The notes beneath the pieces are model-generated. The model made no database searches. It saw only the letters and a program-made list of their open reading frames with translations, and was not told the origin of the DNA. A stretch of DNA of 64,000 nucleotides from Clostridiales bacterium. GTDB lineage: Bacteria; Bacillota; Clostridia; Oscillospirales; Oscillospiraceae. Below, piece by piece: positions 61,416-64,000 of this stretch (the stretch's first letter is position 1; each line of letters begins with the position of its first letter). The position numbers and the translations under genes were made by a program. The DNA lies in NCBI GenBank assembly GCA_022787565.1, contig JALFVN010000045.1:1-64000 (forward strand). The letters run 5' to 3'.

Positions 61416-62849
61416 ATGAGAAGAAAGAGAAGCGGAGCGTTATTTGTCCTTTTTATCGCTGCCTGTGTGACGGTGGGCTTTGCCATAGCGCTGGCCCGGG
61501 ATGACAGACACGCGGAGATCAGCCTCCTGGGCAGCGAATACATGACCGTGGAATACGGGACGGAGTTTGAAGACCCGGGCGTGGTTGCCAAATCTGTGGG
61601 AAATTCCTTTGGAACCTTCAAACACTCTCCCAAGGTGGAAATCACCGGGCAGGTGGATACCATGACCCTGGGTGACTATGTGCTGGAATATACGGCGACG
61701 GTGCGGGATAAAAGCGCCAGCGTGAGCCGCAGGGTGAGCGTTGTGGACACCACACCGCCGGTCATTGAACTCAAGCACACCGAGGGCTATGAGACAGACT
61801 GGTTTACCGGCTATGAGGAAGAGGGCTATACGGCCACCGACAGCCACGACGGCGACCTCACCGGCCAGGTGCTCTGCACGGAGCAGGGCGACAGTATCAT
61901 CTACACCGTCAGCGACGCCGCCGGAAACGAGGCCTTTGCGGAGCGGAAGATCGAATACACCGTGGCCAGGCCGGAGATATTCCTGACGGACGGGGAGGAG
62001 ATCACCGTTCCGGCAAGCCTGACTTTTACCGACCCGGGATACAGCGCCGCCGACAGCAAGGGCAACGACCTGACGGACCGCGTGGAGGTCAAAGGCAGCA
62101 TCACCCCTTATAAGCTGGGCAGCTATCAGTTCGAATATACCATCACCAACGATAAGGGCGACAAGGTCACGAAAACCAGAACCGTGGAAGTGGTCAAAGC
62201 CGAAAAGCCCGAGGTGATCAAGCCGGAGGAAAAAACCATTTACCTCACCTTTGACGACGGTCCGGGACCCTATACCGGACAGCTCCTGGATATACTGGCC
62301 AAATATGACGTGAAGGCCACCTTCTTTGTCACCGGCGCGGACAGCGACTATTTTGATATGATCGGCAGAGCCTATGACGAGGGGCATACCGTCGGCGTAC
62401 ACACCTATTCCCACAATTACCGCAAGATCTACCAGAGCGAGCAGAATTTCTTTGAGGATTTCTGCAAAGTCGAGGAGCTGATCTACGAACAGACCGGCAG
62501 TTATACCAAGATCTGCCGTTTCCCCGGCGGAAGCTCCAACACGGTCAGCGCCTTCAACCCCGGCATCATGAGCCGGCTTGTGACCATCATGAACAATCTG
62601 GGCTACTGTTACTTTGACTGGAACGTATCCAGCGGAGACGCGGGTCAGACAAACAGCACCAGAGATATCATATACAATATCGAATCCGGATGCGCCCAGA
62701 ATGTGCTGAACGTAGTGCTGCAGCATGATATAAAGGACTACAGTGTCAACGCCGTGGAGGAGGTCATCATCTGGGGCCTGAACAACGGCTACACTTTCCG
62801 TGCCCTGGACGAGACCAGCTGGGGCTCCCACCACAGCCTGTTCAACTGA
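61416..62849 (+). CDS. Polysaccharide deacetylase with DUF5011 Ig-like repeats
   Basis: A 477-residue surface enzyme: a signal-anchor helix (about 8-26), two to three Ig-like DUF5011 repeats (to about 260; TVEYGTEFEDPGV, VVDTTPPVIEL, LTFTDPGYSA) and a NodB domain with TFDDGPGPYT, HTVGVHTYSHNY (metal His pair) and RFPGGSSN. It resembles PgdA-type peptidoglycan N-acetylglucosamine deacetylases, whose action protects against lysozyme. AGGTG before the ATG. The ogt gene starts one base after the stop. Confidence 0.93.
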   Translation: MRRKRSGALFVLFIAACVTVGFAIALARDDRHAEISLLGSEYMTVEYGTEFEDPGVVAKSVGNSFGTFKHSPKVEITGQVDTMTLGDYVLEYTATVRDKSASVSRRVSVVDTTPPVIELKHTEGYETDWFTGYEEEGYTATDSHDGDLTGQVLCTEQGDSIIYTVSDAAGNEAFAERKIEYTVARPEIFLTDGEEITVPASLTFTDPGYSAADSKGNDLTDRVEVKGSITPYKLGSYQFEYTITNDKGDKVTKTRTVEVVKAEKPEVIKPEEKTIYLTFDDGPGPYTGQLLDILAKYDVKATFFVTGADSDYFDMIGRAYDEGHTVGVHTYSHNYRKIYQSEQNFFEDFCKVEELIYEQTGSYTKICRFPGGSSNTVSAFNPGIMSRLVTIMNNLGYCYFDWNVSSGDAGQTNSTRDIIYNIESGCAQNVLNVVLQHDIKDYSVNAVEEVIIWGLNNGYTFRALDETSWGSHHSLFN

Positions 62850-62850
62850 T

Positions 62851-63354
62851 ATGGAGGAAAGACAGACAATAGCCCTTTGCTGTAAATACAGCTCTCCCCT
62901 TGGAGAACTCCTGATCGCCTCACGGGGAGAGAAAATTACCGGCCTCTGGTTTACCGGGCAGAAATATGATCGGGCCGGACTGGGAGACATGGTGCTGACA
63001 GAGCCGGAAATCAGCCCGGCGCTCAGCGCGGCATTGTGCTGGCTGGAGGAATATTTCCGGGGAGAGGAGCCAAAAATAGAGATCAAGCTCAGACCGGAGG
63101 GCACAGCCTTTCAAAAACGGGTGTGGGAGGAGCTGCTTACCATACCCTATGGGGAAACATTGAGTTACGGGGATCTGGCTAAACGACTGGGCAGCAGCCC
63201 CCGGGCGGTGGGCGCGGCCGTAGGCAGAAATCCCATTTCCCTGATCATTCCCTGCCACAGGGTCCTGGGCAGTGACGGCAGCCTGACCGGCTATGCCGGC
63301 GGCGTCGAACGCAAAAAATATTTGTTGGAACAGGAAAAATCAGCAAATTATTGA
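62851..63354 (+). CDS. ogt: Methylated-DNA-protein cysteine methyltransferase
   Basis: A 167-residue O6-alkylguanine repair protein that takes the alkyl group on its own Cys. The active-site PCHRVLGSDG and the HTH segment SYGDLAKRLGSSPRAVGAAVGRNP are complete. The N-terminal Ogt ribonuclease-like domain is present. ATG at 62851 is one base after the deacetylase stop with no clear ribosome binding site, implying translational coupling. Confidence 0.95.
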   Translation: MEERQTIALCCKYSSPLGELLIASRGEKITGLWFTGQKYDRAGLGDMVLTEPEISPALSAALCWLEEYFRGEEPKIEIKLRPEGTAFQKRVWEELLTIPYGETLSYGDLAKRLGSSPRAVGAAVGRNPISLIIPCHRVLGSDGSLTGYAGGVERKKYLLEQEKSANY

Positions 63355-63379
63355 CAAATAAATAAGGGTGTAATATGAT
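63351..63379 (+). promoter_or_regulatory. Promoter of the ECF S-component gene
   Basis: TTGACA (63351-63356, overlapping the ogt stop) and TATGAT (63374-63379) with 17 bases between. A leader of about 50 bases follows; no riboswitch was recognised in it. Confidence 0.78.
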
Positions 63380-63433
63380 GTCCCTGCGCCGCATCCGGCA
63401 TGACCGGAGCGACAGCAGGAGGTTAATAAAGAA

Positions 63434-64000
63434 ATGAAAAACAAACGCATCGAAACCCGTACCCTGACCGGCGTGGCGATCTTTACCGCCATCGTCATTG
63501 TTCTCCAGCTGTTGGGCAGCTTCATCCGTTTTGGCCCCTTCTCCATCTCATTGGTGCTCATTCCCATTGTTGTGGGCGCCGCAATGTATGGCGCGGGTGC
63601 AGGAGCATGGCTGGGCTTTGTGTTCGGTATGGCTGTACTGCTCTCCGGTGACGCCGCGGCTTTCCTTCCCATCAGCCCTATCGGCACGATCGTGACCGTA
63701 CTGGCCAAGGGCGCGCTGGCCGGCCTCTTCGCCGGACTGGTGTTTAAGCTCCTGGAGAAGAAAAACACCTACGTTGCCGTGGTGGCTTCCGCTATTGTCT
63801 GCCCTGTGGTCAACACCGGCGTGTTCCTTCTGGGCTGCTTCCTCTTCTTCATGGAGACGATTTCCCAGTGGGCGGCAGGCAGCGGCTTTGAAAATGTGGG
63901 TACCTATATGATCGTAGGTCTGATAGGTCTGAACTTCGTCTTTGAGCTGATCGTCGATATCGTCCTCAGCCCCATTGTCGTCAGACTGATCTCTGTCGGA
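63434..64000 (+). CDS. ECF transporter S component (3' end outside the window)
   Basis: A membrane protein of at least 189 residues, open at the window edge. Helices are seen at about 12-32, 36-55, 60-85, 88-105, 115-140 and 155-185. The order FGPFSISLVLIPIVVGAAMYG and LPISPIGTIVTVLAKGALAG fits substrate-binding S components of energy-coupling factor transporters for vitamins or similar solutes; the substrate is not clear. AGGAGG lies 11 bases upstream of the ATG. Confidence 0.85.
   Translation, partial: MKNKRIETRTLTGVAIFTAIVIVLQLLGSFIRFGPFSISLVLIPIVVGAAMYGAGAGAWLGFVFGMAVLLSGDAAAFLPISPIGTIVTVLAKGALAGLFAGLVFKLLEKKNTYVAVVASAIVCPVVNTGVFLLGCFLFFMETISQWAAGSGFENVGTYMIVGLIGLNFVFELIVDIVLSPIVVRLISVG

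Overview
The window looks like chromosomal DNA of a spore-forming, anaerobic, high-GC Clostridia bacterium, most likely an Oscillospiraceae (Clostridium cluster IV) gut commensal. This rests on gene content and order: the yabP-yabQ-divIC-yabR sporulation/division cluster, two CotF-like spore coat genes, a T-box in front of pheST, ylxM-ffh-rpsP-khpA, But-type CoA-transferases of butyrate producers, a large GT84/GH94 cyclic glucan synthase, and many dispersed palindromic repeats. No phage, CRISPR array or complete insertion sequence was seen.

Layout. 1-5.2 kb: cell-wall genes (SH3b-NlpC/P60 hydrolase, class A PBP), a small BofC-like protein and a DUF1292 protein. 5.2-6.4 kb: a probable 6S RNA with a strong terminator, then a repeat cluster. 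6.4-17.5 kb (minus strand): yfmF-yfmH-lgt plus a small gene, and the 2345-residue glucan synthase. 17.6-20.0 kb: the SRP/ribosome operon ylxM-ffh-rpsP-khpA. 20-27.6 kb: a lipoprotein, a lipid kinase, an rRNA methyltransferase, CstA and GuaB. 27.7-31.7 kb: 8-oxoguanine glycosylase, a But-like CoA-transferase, a prolyl-tRNA editing-domain protein, a three-fold repeat cluster and a DUF4375 gene. 31.7-38 kb: alanine racemase operon, T-box-pheS-pheT, IreB. 38-43.4 kb: yabP-yabQ-divIC-yabR, a second CoA-transferase, rpiB, a putative glycosyl hydrolase. 43.4-49.2 kb: phosphoesterase, hypA and hypB separated by two broken genes, upp, tsaB-tsaE. 49.3-64 kb: FtsW/RodA, an LCP ligase, spore coat genes, two polysaccharide deacetylases, gdhA, galM, a DUF559 nuclease inside inverted repeats, NadE, GlyQS, Ogt and the start of an ECF transporter S component.

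The genes together describe envelope synthesis and remodelling, translation quality control, sporulation and amino-acid/butyrate fermentation.

The most unusual items are: (1) a DUF559 endonuclease gene bounded by 46-bp inverted palindromic repeats that supply its ribosome binding site and its last codons, with sequence covariation in one hairpin, suggesting a REPIN/RAYT-like repeat-nuclease partnership; (2) a 160-bp three-hairpin element in two copies about 93% identical, one flanked by an exact 25-bp duplication of a complete terminator hairpin; (3) a head-to-head junction of two 5'-truncated redox genes between hypA and hypB; (4) a NadE that lacks two of the three glutaminase catalytic residues; (5) a PheT with what looks like a duplicated OB-fold; (6) a PBP and an LCP protein sharing a C-terminal III-G tail.
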